A DNA stretch of 64,000 nt from Bradyrhizobium sp. JYMT SZCCT0428 (GTDB taxonomy: Bacteria > Pseudomonadota > Alphaproteobacteria > Rhizobiales > Xanthobacteraceae), in NCBI RefSeq assembly GCF_018131075.1, contig NZ_JAFCLS010000021.1, positions 62,001 through 126,000 on the forward strand, in the 5' to 3' direction. Below the pieces are notes generated by a model that searched no databases, was not told the origin of the DNA, and worked only from the letters and a program-made list of their open reading frames with translations. Every line of letters begins with the position of its first letter. Within the stretch, counting starts at the first letter, position 1. Below are positions 8,649 to 18,068 of this stretch, in pieces. Position numbers and translations under genes: made by a program.

Positions 8649-8751
8649 GCAAGGAAGCAAGTAAGGAAGCATTCCTTGCCTGCCCACATCCGCTTGACAG
8701 GAGGCCGGCCCGGGGTAGCGTCGTCGCGACAGCCAAAGAGGGATCAACAAC

Positions 8752-9201
8752 ATGGCGGCGCTCGAAAAAGGCATCACACAGAACGGCACCGGTTATTCCG
8801 GCAAGACCTGGAACATCCTCGGCCAGGTGTATTTCCCCAAGGCCGTGACGGATTCGACCTTTGCGTTCGAGACCAACAGTGATCCCGGCCAGTTCGTGCC
8901 GGTCCACATCCACCCCACGCAGGACGAATTCATCCTGGTGCAGGATGGCATGCTCGACCTGAAACTCGATGGCGTCTGGGTGCAGGCCAAGGCCGGCGAC
9001 CTGGTCCGGCTGCCGCGCGGAATCCCGCACGGCTATTTCAACAAATCGGACAAGCCGGCGCGGGCGCTGTTCTGGGTTTCACCGACCCAGAAGCTGGAAG
9101 CACTTTTCAACCAGCTGCACAATCTGAGCGACGTCGCGGAAATCGTGCGCATCTCGGCCGAGCATGAAGTGAATTTTCTGCCGCCGGAAGCCAATGACTA
9201 A
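8752..9201 (+). CDS. Cupin-domain protein B of the aromatic locus
   Basis: A 149-residue cupin, paralogous to the protein at 2467-2922. The metal motif reads VPVHIHPTQDEFILVQDG and the second motif GDLVRLPRGIPHGYFN. It is transcribed away from the SDR gene with the candidate operator between them. Two cupins, one at each side of the locus, may act on different intermediates or form a hetero-oligomer; there is no direct evidence for either. Function unassigned. Confidence 0.85.
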   Translation: MAALEKGITQNGTGYSGKTWNILGQVYFPKAVTDSTFAFETNSDPGQFVPVHIHPTQDEFILVQDGMLDLKLDGVWVQAKAGDLVRLPRGIPHGYFNKSDKPARALFWVSPTQKLEALFNQLHNLSDVAEIVRISAEHEVNFLPPEAND

Positions 9202-9732
9202 AACTCTTCGCGAACTTTAGCTGAGCCCGCGCGCAATGTGCCGCGCGGGCGGCGATGGCAAGGCTCTGACGCTGCGCGAGAGAATTTGCGCCAGACATGG
9301 CGCGACAAGCCCGGTATCCGCTAACCGTAGAGTTCGCGCAACTTTCAAGATTGACGTAAGCGGCCCTAAGCCCCGGCAGCCGGCAGGCTGGCGGCGGCGA
9401 TCGCGACGATCTGGGCCAGGCGACGTCCGATCCGGGACGGCGCGTTGCGCAGAAATGTACCTACCTGTCGCATCTCATCTTCCATGGCGCCCGGCGGAAC
9501 GGTTGTTCCGGAGAAACGGGGCGCACAAAGGAAAATGGTCGTAACGGGCTAACTAGTCGAGATGTCTACGAAAATAGCAATGCGCCCGTCGTCCGGGCGC
9601 CCTTTGACAGTGGAATTATTGCCGTAATCGCGCCCACCGCGGCGCAAATCTTCTACGCGGATTTGGCCATTAGAACTGCATTTTCGGCATTGAACCCGTC
9701 CCCGGAGAGGACGGGTTCAAGGCCGCCTCGGC
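9202..9732. other. Non-coding gap of about 530 bases
   Basis: No convincing gene. It holds a small hairpin near 9581-9600 (GCGCCCG/CGGGCGC) and the strong hairpin at 9690-9720. A short minus-strand reading frame near 9370-9490 has no family support. Confidence 0.6.
9690..9720 (-). terminator. 12-bp hairpin downstream of the binding-protein gene
   Basis: TTGAACCCGTCC and GGACGGGTTCAA form a perfect 12-bp stem around a 7-base loop, 12 bases past the expected stop at 9733. It lacks a clear T-run, so it may terminate weakly or protect the transcript end. Confidence 0.5.
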
Positions 9733-10931
9733 TCACTTCGGCATCACGATCCAGGACGTGCCGTCAAAGCGCGCCAGCCGCATCTGCTTGATCGGGAAAA
9801 AATCCTTGTCACTGGTGCTGAGTTGATGCCCGGCAGCAGCATCGGAAGCTCCAGATCCTTCATGGAGGCCGCCTGCTTCATGACGTTCTCGCGCGTCAGC
9901 TCGTCGCCGCATTGCTTGAGGACTTGGACGATAGTCTGCGCCATGGAGTAGCCGTAGACATTGCTGCCGTCGATCAGGCTTCCGCGCGGATACCACTGCT
10001 TCATGAAGGCGAGCCAGTCCTGAAAGCCCTTGTCGCTTTCCCACACTTTGTCGGTGGGATCCTTCATATAGGCCGCGGTCACGGCGCCGATCGACTTCTC
10101 GAGACCGGGCGGAGCCAGAGCCGCGCCGACCGAGGCGCCAACGCTCGGCAGGATGATCGCGGGCTTCCAGGTCAGCTCAAAGGTCCGGCGGATCGCCTGG
10201 GCGACGAATCTCGGATTCGCGTGCAGGAAAAACACCTCGGCGCCCGCGGTCTTCAACGTGATCACCTGCGAGTCGACCGTAGGATCCGACAATTCATACG
10301 AGGTCTCGGCCACGATCAGCTTGGCGGCGTCACCCAGGCCCGCCTTGAAACCCTTGATATAATCCTTTCCGGAATCGTCGTTCTGATACAGCACGCCGAT
10401 TTTTGCCGTCGGATAGGTCGCAGCCGTGTAACGGCCGAGAATGGCGCCTTCGATCTGGTAGCTGGGCTGCCATCCCATGGTCCACGGAAAATGTTCGGGA
10501 TCGCCCCACCGCGTCGCGCCGGTCGCAACGAAAAGCTGCGGCACCTTCTTGATGTTCAGATATCTCTGAACGGCGGCGTTCGGCGCGGTGCCGAGCGATC
10601 CGGCGATGAACAGAACATCATCCTGCTCGACCAGCTTGCGCGTGGCTTCCACCGTCTTCGAGGAAACAAACCCGTCGTCCTGCGACAGCAGCGTGATCTT
10701 CCGGCCGTTGACACCGCCCTCCGCATTGATCTTGTCGAAATAGGCCTTCATCGCCAGGCCGATCGTGGCATAGGACGAAGCCGGCCCGCTGTACGGCATG
10801 GTCTGGCCGATCTTGATCTCGGTGTCGGATGCGCCGGGATCGTATTTCTTCTGTGCGGAGGCTGCGCCCGTCCAGACGATGGCACTGACTACACCGGCAA
10901 CAAGGGCCGGCCACAACGACTTGCTCAACAT
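9733..10931 (-). pseudogene. ABC substrate-binding protein (Peripla_BP_6) with a C-terminal frameshift
   Basis: A LivJ-like binding protein with a signal peptide ending at ASAQ. It is homologous to the intact protein at 12820-14034 (shared YFxKxNxEGGVNGR, KVPQLF, IGVLYQNDD and YGYxxAQT segments). In the open frame the last residues turn to RIFSRSSRCGWRALTARPG and stop at 9744. In the next frame a normal family C-terminus is present (FPIKQMRLARFDGTSW) ending at 9733. One missing base near 9823, where AACTC would be AACCTC, restores it. The loss of only the last 30 or so residues may leave a folded protein; a sequencing error in a C-run is also possible. Confidence 0.75.
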
Positions 10932-11010
10932 ACGCTCACTCCCCTGTTTTCACTTTTCTTTCCGGCACGAGAAGATGCCGGCTATTGTTCGATCGGTTGC
11001 CTCACCGTGC

Positions 11011-11847
11011 TCATAGCCCGGTGATGCCGCTGTCGACCGCCAGCGTCTGCGCGTTGACGTAAACGCTCTCGTCGGACATGAAGAACAGCGCCGCGTAGGC
11101 GATCTCCCACCCCGTCGCCATCCGCCCGAACGGCGCGCCGGAAGCGTTTCGGGAAGGCCGGCCGGCGCTGGTGTGGCGTCCGAGCGGCGTATCGACCAGT
11201 CCGGGGCAGATGATGTTGGCGCGGATGCCGCGGCGCGCGCCTTCCTTGGCGACGTTGCGCATCAGGCCGCCAAGCGCGGCCTTCGACGTGTCATAGGCAA
11301 CCAGCCGTGAGCCCGAGCGAAGCCCGGCGATCGACGAGATGAACACGATCGACGCCCCATCGGCGATATGCTTCAGCGCCTTGCGGCAACAGAGCATCGG
11401 ACCGGTCAAATTGACCGCGAACGTGTCATTCCACTCCTTGAGATCGACACCGTCAAGCCCCAGCGCCCCGACGCCGATGCCGACGTTGAGCACCATGCCG
11501 TCGAGCCCGCCGAGACCATCAACGGCCTCGTCGATCATCCTGTTCACATCGGCTTCGCGCGCGATATCCGCCTTGATCGAAAAGGCGAGACCGCCCTCGC
11601 CGGCAATGCGCTTTACGGTGTCATCGGCGCTGGCGCGGTGCAGGTCGGCGACCGCGACATGGGCGCCTTCCCTGGCAAACAGCATCGACATCGCCCGGCC
11701 GTTTCCAACCGGATCGGTCGCGGCGTCGAACGTCCGCTGACCGCCACCGACGACCAGGATCCTGCGGCCCCGAAGCCGGCCGCGGCCCGGAGCCTGACCT
11801 TCGGACGCCGCGCTGAGCTTGCGGACATAGCGCATCTTCTCTGACAT
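11011..11847 (-). CDS. SDR-family oxidoreductase
   Basis: A 278-residue short-chain dehydrogenase. The dinucleotide motif is unusual: VVGGGQRTFDAATDPVGNGR, with an insertion between the glycines. The catalytic FISSIAGLRSG...YDTSK gives Ser, Tyr and Lys. The start ATG at 11847 is preferred to an in-frame GTG at 11886; its binding site is weak. It lies just upstream (in transcription) of the frameshifted binding protein and may be cotranscribed with it. Substrate unknown. Confidence 0.8.
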   Translation of the reverse strand: MSEKMRYVRKLSAASEGQAPGRGRLRGRRILVVGGGQRTFDAATDPVGNGRAMSMLFAREGAHVAVADLHRASADDTVKRIAGEGGLAFSIKADIAREADVNRMIDEAVDGLGGLDGMVLNVGIGVGALGLDGVDLKEWNDTFAVNLTGPMLCCRKALKHIADGASIVFISSIAGLRSGSRLVAYDTSKAALGGLMRNVAKEGARRGIRANIICPGLVDTPLGRHTSAGRPSRNASGAPFGRMATGWEIAYAALFFMSDESVYVNAQTLAVDSGITGL

Positions 11848-12000
11848 TTTTATCTCGCGTCGTGTTGGCGCAGAATGGATCTGCACAGCCGCATCGGCGG
11901 AATCATGCCGGCTTCGGCATGCGCCATCATGCGGAAGATGCTTGGGCTGAACGGCATCCGGTCAAAGGATGCGCAGATATCTCCGTCGGTCGCGCCCGGA

Positions 12001-12714
12001 TCAATCAGGGGTAACCTTGCCACGCGCTTCTCCCTTGCCTTTTCGTTTTTTTGTATTTGTTGGCTCTGCGACGTCGCTGATGGCGATCAGCGAAAAGAAG
12101 AAACCGAGAAACCGCTCGATGGCTTCCATCACCTTGTCGCGCGGTGACGACTGCGCGCCCATCACATAGTGCTCGAGGCGGATGTAGATCAGGCCGGCTG
12201 CGAACAGCCGTGCGGTCTCGCGCGGATCCGGTGTCTTGACGAGACCGGCCAGCGTGAAGCCGCGGAAATAATCCGTCATCAGGCGCTGCTCGCGCGCATA
12301 AAACTGATCGGCGAATTTCGCGCGAATGCCCGGCACGCGGTTTCGTTCCGCCGTGATGACTTTCTGGAACTGATGCTCGCGCGGGTCCGACCATTGGTCG
12401 ACGAGGTCGAGGGCAAACTGCCGGCAAAACGCCGCGGGCTGGTCGCGCAATTGGCGATAGCGCGGCTGCTCGAGGCGGCTCGCCGAACTCGCCGGCCCGT
12501 GCTCGCTGACGATCGCTTCCAGGATCGCCGCCTTGCCCGGGAAGTGGTTGTAAAGGCTGCTTTCGCGGACGCCGACCCGGCGCGCCAGTTCGCGCATCGA
12601 GGCGCCGCCATAGCCGCTCTCGGCAAACAGGCTGAGCGCTTCGGCAAGAATGCGCTCGCGGGTGGAGGTCGCGACCGTTTCGGCCGCATTGGAAACTGAG
12701 GAAATCATCCACAT
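12001..12714 (-). CDS. TetR-family transcriptional regulator
   Basis: A 237-residue TetR protein. The N-terminal helix-turn-helix is visible as RERILAEALSLFAESGYGGASMRELARRVGVRESSLYNHFPGK, in two parts around residues 18-60; the remainder is a variable ligand domain, and the C-terminus is Lys-rich. Starts at 12714 (MWM) or 12708 are both possible. The gene is divergent from the binding protein at 12820, and two perfect palindromes lie between them, the likely operators. The ligand is unknown; it may be what the binding protein transports. Confidence 0.9.
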   Translation of the reverse strand: MWMISSVSNAAETVATSTRERILAEALSLFAESGYGGASMRELARRVGVRESSLYNHFPGKAAILEAIVSEHGPASSASRLEQPRYRQLRDQPAAFCRQFALDLVDQWSDPREHQFQKVITAERNRVPGIRAKFADQFYAREQRLMTDYFRGFTLAGLVKTPDPRETARLFAAGLIYIRLEHYVMGAQSSPRDKVMEAIERFLGFFFSLIAISDVAEPTNTKKRKGKGEARGKVTPD

Positions 12715-12715
12715 T

Positions 12716-12741
12716 GACTAACGAACGATCGTTCGATAGTC
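12716..12741. promoter_or_regulatory. TetR operator 1
   Basis: The core CGAACGATCGTTCG is a perfect 14-bp palindrome (12722-12735), extended by GACTA/TAGTC flanks to a 26-bp near-palindrome with one mismatched pair. It abuts the tetR start at 12714, consistent with autoregulation. Confidence 0.75.
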
Positions 12742-12743
12742 AA

Positions 12744-12759
12744 ACGAACGATCGTTCGT
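12744..12759. promoter_or_regulatory. TetR operator 2
   Basis: ACGAACGATCGTTCGT, a perfect 16-bp palindrome with the same core as the first. The two centres are 23 bp apart, about two helical turns, so two dimers could bind the same face and block both promoters. Confidence 0.75.
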
Positions 12760-12819
12760 ACGCCCGAACGACCGCAAAAAGCCGCCCGAAGAGGCGGGAA
12801 ACCTGGGAGGAGCTACAAA

Positions 12820-14034
12820 GTGCGCCGTTTTCCTGGACCCCGACTTCACGCCCTCGGCATCGCCCTGTCGGTGCTGGCGGCCATCCCCGCGCAGGCGCAA
12901 GGCGCCGCGAAATACGACACCGGAGCTGACGACAAAACGATCAAGATCGGCACCACGGCCCCCCTCAGCGGGCCGGTTTCCGCCTTCGCGCAGATCGCGA
13001 AATCCGCCGAAGCCTATTTTCGCAAGGTCAATGACGAAGGCGGCGTCAACGGGCGGCGGATCCAGATGATCATCGCGGACGACGCCTACAGTCCGCCGAA
13101 AACCGTCGAGCAGACCCGGCGCCTGGTCGAAAGCGATGAGGTGCTGCTGATATTCGGCGGGGTCGGGACGCCGACCAACAACGCCGTGCACAAATATCTC
13201 AACGACAAGAAGGTGCCGCAACTCTTCCTCGGCTCCGGCGCCGCGAAGTGGGACGATCCGAAGAGTTTCCCGTGGACGGTCGGCTGGCAGCCGACCTATC
13301 GCGACGAAGCTCTCGCATATTCCAAATACATCAGGGACAGCCACCCGAAGGCAAAGATCGGTGTTCTCTATCAAAACGACGATCTCGGAAAAGATTATCT
13401 GAAGGCGCTGGAGGAAGGTCTCGGCGGCAGCAATCAGATCGTCTCCAAGGCCCCCTATGAAACCACCTCGCCCACCATCGATACCCAGATACTGCTCTTG
13501 AAGAGCAGCGGCGCCGATGTCGTGCTGGTAGCGGCGACACCGAAATTCGCCGCGCAGGCGATCCGCAAGATCGGCGAGATCGGTTGGAAGCCGACCACGA
13601 TCATTTCAAACGTATCTGCCTCCATCAGCGGCGTGCTCGAACCGGCGGGGCGCGAGAATTCGGTCGGCGTCATCTCCAGCCAGTATCTGAAAGACAGCAC
13701 CGATCCCGGCCTGAAGGATGACCCTGGCTACAAGGAATGGCTGGCCTTCATGGAGAAATATCTGCCGGACGCCAACAAGAGCGACTGGCTCAACGTGTAT
13801 GGCTACACCATCGCCCAGACATTGGTAACGACGCTCAAGGCCGCCGGTAACGATCTGACCCGTGTCAATGTGATGAAGCAGGCGACCAATCTGAAAGACG
13901 TTCGCCTGCCGATGCTGATCAGCGGCACTGCGGTGAATAATTCGCCGGAACGCTATACGCCGATGACGAGCATGCGGCTGATCCGCTATGACGGAACACG
14001 CTGGGTGCCGTTCGGCGATCTGCTGCGGAATTGA
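12820..14034 (+). CDS. ABC substrate-binding protein (Peripla_BP_6)
   Basis: A 404-residue binding protein that starts at a GTG at 12820 behind GGGAGGAG. A signal peptide ends at AQAQG; the mature part begins KYDTGADDKTIKIGTTAPLS. It is a full-length relative of the frameshifted protein at 9733-10931. It is divergent from tetR and probably controlled by it. The next gene (metallo-hydrolase) begins 11 bases after its stop, so they are probably cotranscribed. No membrane partner is encoded nearby. Confidence 0.88.
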   Translation: MRRFPGPRLHALGIALSVLAAIPAQAQGAAKYDTGADDKTIKIGTTAPLSGPVSAFAQIAKSAEAYFRKVNDEGGVNGRRIQMIIADDAYSPPKTVEQTRRLVESDEVLLIFGGVGTPTNNAVHKYLNDKKVPQLFLGSGAAKWDDPKSFPWTVGWQPTYRDEALAYSKYIRDSHPKAKIGVLYQNDDLGKDYLKALEEGLGGSNQIVSKAPYETTSPTIDTQILLLKSSGADVVLVAATPKFAAQAIRKIGEIGWKPTTIISNVSASISGVLEPAGRENSVGVISSQYLKDSTDPGLKDDPGYKEWLAFMEKYLPDANKSDWLNVYGYTIAQTLVTTLKAAGNDLTRVNVMKQATNLKDVRLPMLISGTAVNNSPERYTPMTSMRLIRYDGTRWVPFGDLLRN

Positions 14035-14044
14035 CAAGCCCAGC

Positions 14045-14935
14045 ATGGAGACGCTGAAAATTGGCAGCATGCGGATCGACCGGCTGGTCGAGATTGCCAG
14101 CCTGCCGTTTGAAAAGACCTGGTTGTTCGCCAATGTCGATGACGAGGTGATCGCGGCCAATCGAGACTGGCTGGACGAGCGATACATCGAGCCCGGCACC
14201 GGGCGGATGATCCTCAGCCACCACTCCTATGTAGTCCGCACCGAGCGATGGACAGCCCTGGTCGACACCTGCTGCGGCAATCACAAGCCGCGGCCGCGCG
14301 TCCCGGTATGGAACCAGCTCAACCAGCCTTATCTGGAAAACATGCAAGCACTCGGCGTTCGTCCCGAAGACGTCGACTTCGTGATGTGCACGCATCTGCA
14401 TGTCGATCACGTCGGCTGGAACACGCGGCTCATCGACGGGCGTTGGGTCCCGACCTTCCCGAACGCACGCTACCTGATGGGCCGCACCGAGTATCACCAT
14501 TGGGAGCAGGCCCACGCTGCCAACCCCACGAATCCGGTCAATCACGGATCGTTCGCAGATTCGGTGTTGCCGGTGGTTGCCGCCGGACAGGCGGAATTCG
14601 TGGAGACCGACCATCTGCTGTTCGACGATCGAAACGCGATGATGCACTTTGAGCCCGCCCCGGGCCATACAATCGGCAATATGCAGATCCATTTGAACGG
14701 CAGGCATGATCACGCGGTCATGTCCGGCGACATCATCCATCATCCGATCCAGTGCGCGGCGCCCTGGCTGTCGAACGCGGCGGATTTCGATCGGGAGGCC
14801 GCGCGGGCCACCCGTATCAAACTGCTCGAGCGGCTCGCGGACACGCCGAGCATCCTGCTTGCGGCGCACTTTCCGGCCCCGACCGCCGGCCGCGTGGTAT
14901 CGAAGGGAACCACCTTCCGGTTCGTTTTCCTGTAG
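14045..14935 (+). CDS. MBL-fold metallo-hydrolase
   Basis: A 296-residue metallo-beta-lactamase-fold hydrolase. The zinc motif is His117-x-His119-x-Asp121-His122 in THLHVDHVGW; a further His is in APGHTIGN and an Asp in MSGDIIHH. Members include lactonases and other ester or thioester hydrolases. It starts 11 bases after the binding-protein stop and converges on the dehydrogenase gene, leaving only 3 bases between the two stops. Substrate not determinable. Confidence 0.87.
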   Translation: METLKIGSMRIDRLVEIASLPFEKTWLFANVDDEVIAANRDWLDERYIEPGTGRMILSHHSYVVRTERWTALVDTCCGNHKPRPRVPVWNQLNQPYLENMQALGVRPEDVDFVMCTHLHVDHVGWNTRLIDGRWVPTFPNARYLMGRTEYHHWEQAHAANPTNPVNHGSFADSVLPVVAAGQAEFVETDHLLFDDRNAMMHFEPAPGHTIGNMQIHLNGRHDHAVMSGDIIHHPIQCAAPWLSNAADFDREAARATRIKLLERLADTPSILLAAHFPAPTAGRVVSKGTTFRFVFL

Positions 14936-14938
14936 CGC

Positions 14939-15988
14939 CTATTTCGGCGCAAACCCGAACGTCTTCTCGAAGCGCTTGGCATAGGTCGGCCAGACCTCGG
15001 GATTGACGATGCGCGGCGGCCGCTTGCCGTCAAGCGCGTCGAGGATCTGTTCGGCGGCGATCCTGCCGATGTTGACGCGGGCTTCCTTCGTAACACCCGC
15101 CGTATGCGGGCTCGCCAGCACATTGTCGAACTGCAGCAGCGGATGTTCCGGCGGCGGCGGCTCCTTGTCCCAGACGTCGAGCCCGGCACCGGCGATACGC
15201 TTGTCGCGCAGCGCGTCGTACAACGCGGCCTCGTCGTGAATGAAGCCGCGCGCGGTGGTGATGAAGAAGGCGTGCGGCTGCATCAGCGCGAACTGTTTTG
15301 CGCCGATCATGCGGCGATTGTCTTTTGTCAGTGGGCAGGAAATCGAAACGAAGTCCGAGCGGCGCATCAGATCGTCGAGTTCGACCTTCTCGGCACCCCG
15401 CGCCGCGATTTCGTCCGCCGTGAGATAGGGATCGTACGCGATCACCTTCATGTGCAGCAGGCCCTTGCAGAGCTCGGCGATGCGACGGCCGACATTGCCG
15501 ATCCCGACAACGCCGATGGTCTTACCCTGCGCTTCGTTGCCGATCAGCGCATTGCGATTGACATTGGCCTCGCGCCGCAATGCGCGGTCGGATTCGAGAA
15601 TGCGCTTCGACAGCGTCAGCAGCATGCCAAGCGCGTGCTCGGCCACGGAATTGGCGTTGCCGCCGGTCTGGTTGACCACCAGCACGCCCGCCGCGGTGCA
15701 GGCATCGACATCGACGGGGTCAAAGCCCGCGCCATTGCTGGAGACGATGAGCAAATTCGGCGCCCGCTTCAGAAGATCTGCATGGGCATGAAAATGCGGC
15801 GCCAGTTCATCGCGCGCCGCCCCGATCTGATAGGCGTGCGCCGCCGCCAGAATCGGCGCCGCGACGGATTCAGGGCTCTCGTTTTCCAGCTTGTCGAGCC
15901 GCACATCGGCCCTGGCCGCCAGGATCTCGGTGTAGATCTCGTGGGCGAGATATTTGACGTAGAACACGCGCTTGTTGTTGACGGTCAT
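14939..15988 (-). CDS. D-2-hydroxyacid dehydrogenase (NAD-dependent)
   Basis: About 349 residues. IGVVGIGNVGRRIAELC is the Rossmann motif, TTARGFIHD supplies the catalytic Arg, DVWDKEPPPPEHPLL the Glu, and SPHTAGVTKEA the His. It oxidises a D-2-hydroxy acid or reduces a 2-oxo acid. The ATG at 15988 is chosen; a TTG at 16000 is the alternative. It is the last gene of a minus-strand unit with a Bug-type binding protein and an amidohydrolase (spacings 15 and 16 bases), facing a ThDP decarboxylase, a combination that suggests hydroxy acid to oxo acid to aldehyde. Confidence 0.87.
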   Translation of the reverse strand: MTVNNKRVFYVKYLAHEIYTEILAARADVRLDKLENESPESVAAPILAAAHAYQIGAARDELAPHFHAHADLLKRAPNLLIVSSNGAGFDPVDVDACTAAGVLVVNQTGGNANSVAEHALGMLLTLSKRILESDRALRREANVNRNALIGNEAQGKTIGVVGIGNVGRRIAELCKGLLHMKVIAYDPYLTADEIAARGAEKVELDDLMRRSDFVSISCPLTKDNRRMIGAKQFALMQPHAFFITTARGFIHDEAALYDALRDKRIAGAGLDVWDKEPPPPEHPLLQFDNVLASPHTAGVTKEARVNIGRIAAEQILDALDGKRPPRIVNPEVWPTYAKRFEKTFGFAPK

Positions 15989-16003
15989 CTTGTTGTGCAA
16001 CTT

Positions 16004-16888
16004 TCAGTTCGGGAAGTCATAGAGTTTGGCGGGATTGCTGACGAGGATGCGCTGCTGCGTCGCTTTATCAGGCGTCCACATCTGAAACAATTCGAGCAGG
16101 TGTCCGGCGTCCGGCATTTCGCCCTCGACCCGCGGATGCGGCCAGTCGCCGCCCCAGACCAGGCGCTCCGGATTGGCCTTGACCAGCGCTTCGTGAAACG
16201 GCCGCGCGTCGGGATAATCGGGCGCGTTCTGGCTCAGCCGATGCGCGCCCGACAATTTGGACCAGCACCAGCCCTCGCCGACCGCACGCAACAGGCTCTG
16301 GAAGCCCTCGGTGCCGGTGCCGGCGCGCGCATCGGTGCGGCCCATGTGATCGATCACGACAGGCAGGCCGAGTTTTTGGAGGATCGGAATCGTCTGCGGC
16401 AAATCCTTGACGTCGATCCAGAGCTGCAGGTGCCAGCCAAGCTCGGCCATGACCGGCGCAAGCTTCTCGGCCTCCGTCAACGGCACGCCGCCGCGATAGT
16501 GCAGTTGCCCGTCGCGGAAGAAATGATTGAAGCGCAGGCCTCGGACGCCGGCACCGTGCCACGCGCGCAATTCGTTCGGCGAAACTTTGGCGTCGGCCAC
16601 CGCGACGCCGCGCAGGCGATTGGGCTCTCGCCGCAGCGCATCGAGCATTGCCGAATTGTCACGGCCGTGTGCACTGCCCTGCACCAATATGCCGCGCGCA
16701 AAGCCGAGCGTGTCGAGCATCCCGAGATATTTTTCCAGCGGCGCATCCGGCGGCGTGTAGCTGCGATCATCCGCATAGGGAAAGCGATCAGATGGGCCGA
16801 ACACATGGGCGTGCGTGTCGCAGGCCCCCGGCGGCAGCGGAATTTTGGGACGGCTGACGGGACGAGGCGGCAGGCAGGCTGGAATCAT
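16004..16888 (-). CDS. Amidohydrolase-2 family protein (2-pyrone-4,6-dicarboxylate lactonase-like)
   Basis: A TIM-barrel metal-dependent hydrolase of about 294 residues. CDTHAHVFGP provides the first metal His pair, VVIDHMGR a further His and WGGDWPHPR the Asp region. LigI-type members hydrolyse lactones; others are decarboxylases. The ATG at 16888 is taken, with GTG codons at 16900 and 16897 as alternatives. It lies between the Bug-type binding-protein gene and the dehydrogenase gene on the same strand. A lactone hydrolase feeding a hydroxy acid to the dehydrogenase would fit. Confidence 0.82.
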   Translation of the reverse strand: MIPACLPPRPVSRPKIPLPPGACDTHAHVFGPSDRFPYADDRSYTPPDAPLEKYLGMLDTLGFARGILVQGSAHGRDNSAMLDALRREPNRLRGVAVADAKVSPNELRAWHGAGVRGLRFNHFFRDGQLHYRGGVPLTEAEKLAPVMAELGWHLQLWIDVKDLPQTIPILQKLGLPVVIDHMGRTDARAGTGTEGFQSLLRAVGEGWCWSKLSGAHRLSQNAPDYPDARPFHEALVKANPERLVWGGDWPHPRVEGEMPDAGHLLELFQMWTPDKATQQRILVSNPAKLYDFPN

Positions 16889-16904
16889 CGGAGGCACCAC
16901 ATCG

Positions 16905-17870
16905 TTATTCCGCCTTCATCCCGGAAGCCTTGACGATTGGCTCCCATTTTTCGTAATCGGCACGGATCCTGGCGTCGAATTGTTGCGGTGAGCTGCCGAT
17001 CGGCTGCGCGCCGAGCTTGCCGAGGCGCTCCTTCACGGCCTCCGTGTTCAAGGCCGCGACGAAATCATGTGAGAGTTTTGCGAGGATCTCCGGCGGCATG
17101 CCGGCCGGCCCAAGCAGGCCCCACCACACGCCGGTGTCATAGCCCGGCACGGCTTCCGACATGCTCGGCACGTTGGGCAGCAACGGCGCGCGATCGGCCG
17201 TGGTGACGGCGAGCGCGCGAAGCGTGCCGGCCTGAAGCTGTCCGACCGATTCCGGCCCGTTGTTGAACGACATTGGAATTTGCCCGCCGAGCAGATCGTT
17301 GATCGCGGGTGCCCCGCCCTTGTACGGAATGGCGTTGAGATCGACCTTGGCGAGATTCTTCAGGAGTTCGCCAGCCAGATGCGTCGACGTGCCGGTGCCG
17401 GCGTGGGCAAACGAAAGGCTCCCTGGCTTTGCCTTCGCCGCCGCGATCACATCGGCCACCGTCTTGAACGGAGAATCCGCGCGCACCAGCAGGATATTGG
17501 GCGACGACCCGAGCAGCGAAATCGGCGCGAAGTCCCTGAAGGTGTCGTAGGGAATTTTGGGGTACAGCAGCGGATTGGTGGCATGACCGCTCGCCACCAT
17601 GATCAGCGTGTAGCCGTCAGCCGGCGACGTCACGACCGCCTGCGAGGCAATGACGCCGCCGGCGCCTGGACGGTTCTCGACCACGACCGACTGGCCCCAT
17701 TGTTTGGACACCACCTCACCCAGCGTGCGCGTCAGGACATCGACGCCGCCGCCGGCGGGATAGGGCACGAGAATGCGCACGGGCTTTGACGGGAACGATT
17801 GCGCGGATGCCGCGCCGGCCGCAGCGAGAATCAATCCCGCGACCGCAGCCATCCGGAACCAAACTCCCAC
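16905..17870 (-). CDS. Bug/TctC-family tripartite tricarboxylate transporter binding protein
   Basis: A 321-residue periplasmic receptor. A GTG at 17870 follows GGGAGG; the signal peptide ends at AAGAASAQ. The mature part has the family start FPSKPVRILVPYPAGGGVDV and ENRPGAGG. Bug proteins bind carboxylates and related organic acids. No tctA or tctB is beside it, so it is an orphan receptor, as many are in this group. Its ligand is probably the substrate of the downstream amidohydrolase or dehydrogenase; this is inference. Confidence 0.88.
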   Translation of the reverse strand: MGVWFRMAAVAGLILAAAGAASAQSFPSKPVRILVPYPAGGGVDVLTRTLGEVVSKQWGQSVVVENRPGAGGVIASQAVVTSPADGYTLIMVASGHATNPLLYPKIPYDTFRDFAPISLLGSSPNILLVRADSPFKTVADVIAAAKAKPGSLSFAHAGTGTSTHLAGELLKNLAKVDLNAIPYKGGAPAINDLLGGQIPMSFNNGPESVGQLQAGTLRALAVTTADRAPLLPNVPSMSEAVPGYDTGVWWGLLGPAGMPPEILAKLSHDFVAALNTEAVKERLGKLGAQPIGSSPQQFDARIRADYEKWEPIVKASGMKAE

Positions 17871-18068
17871 GGCAGCCCTCCCGATGTTCTCGTTATCTCA
17901 CATTGTCGCATGCCGGCGCGTTGAAGCCATCGCCAAGTCTGCAGATCACGGTAACGATGAAGGCATGTTGACAATCTCGTCCGCGACGTCAAGTTTCGGC
18001 GCGGCAAAAGCTGCGCGACGGCACGACGTCGCGAACGCGAATTTTCGGAAGATCGAGGGAGACACAGT

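Noticed and set aside
9236..9544. 102-codon frame downstream of cupin B
   Set aside because: No ribosome binding site, Arg/Pro-rich composition, no family pattern.
12005..12712. Second minus-strand frame through the tetR gene
   Set aside because: Same DNA read one base out; the TetR helix-turn-helix is in the other frame.
15104..16933. A 609-codon open frame antisense to the dehydrogenase and amidohydrolase genes
   Set aside because: It is a by-product of codon bias in GC-rich DNA; the minus-strand genes have clear family motifs and the antisense frame has none.
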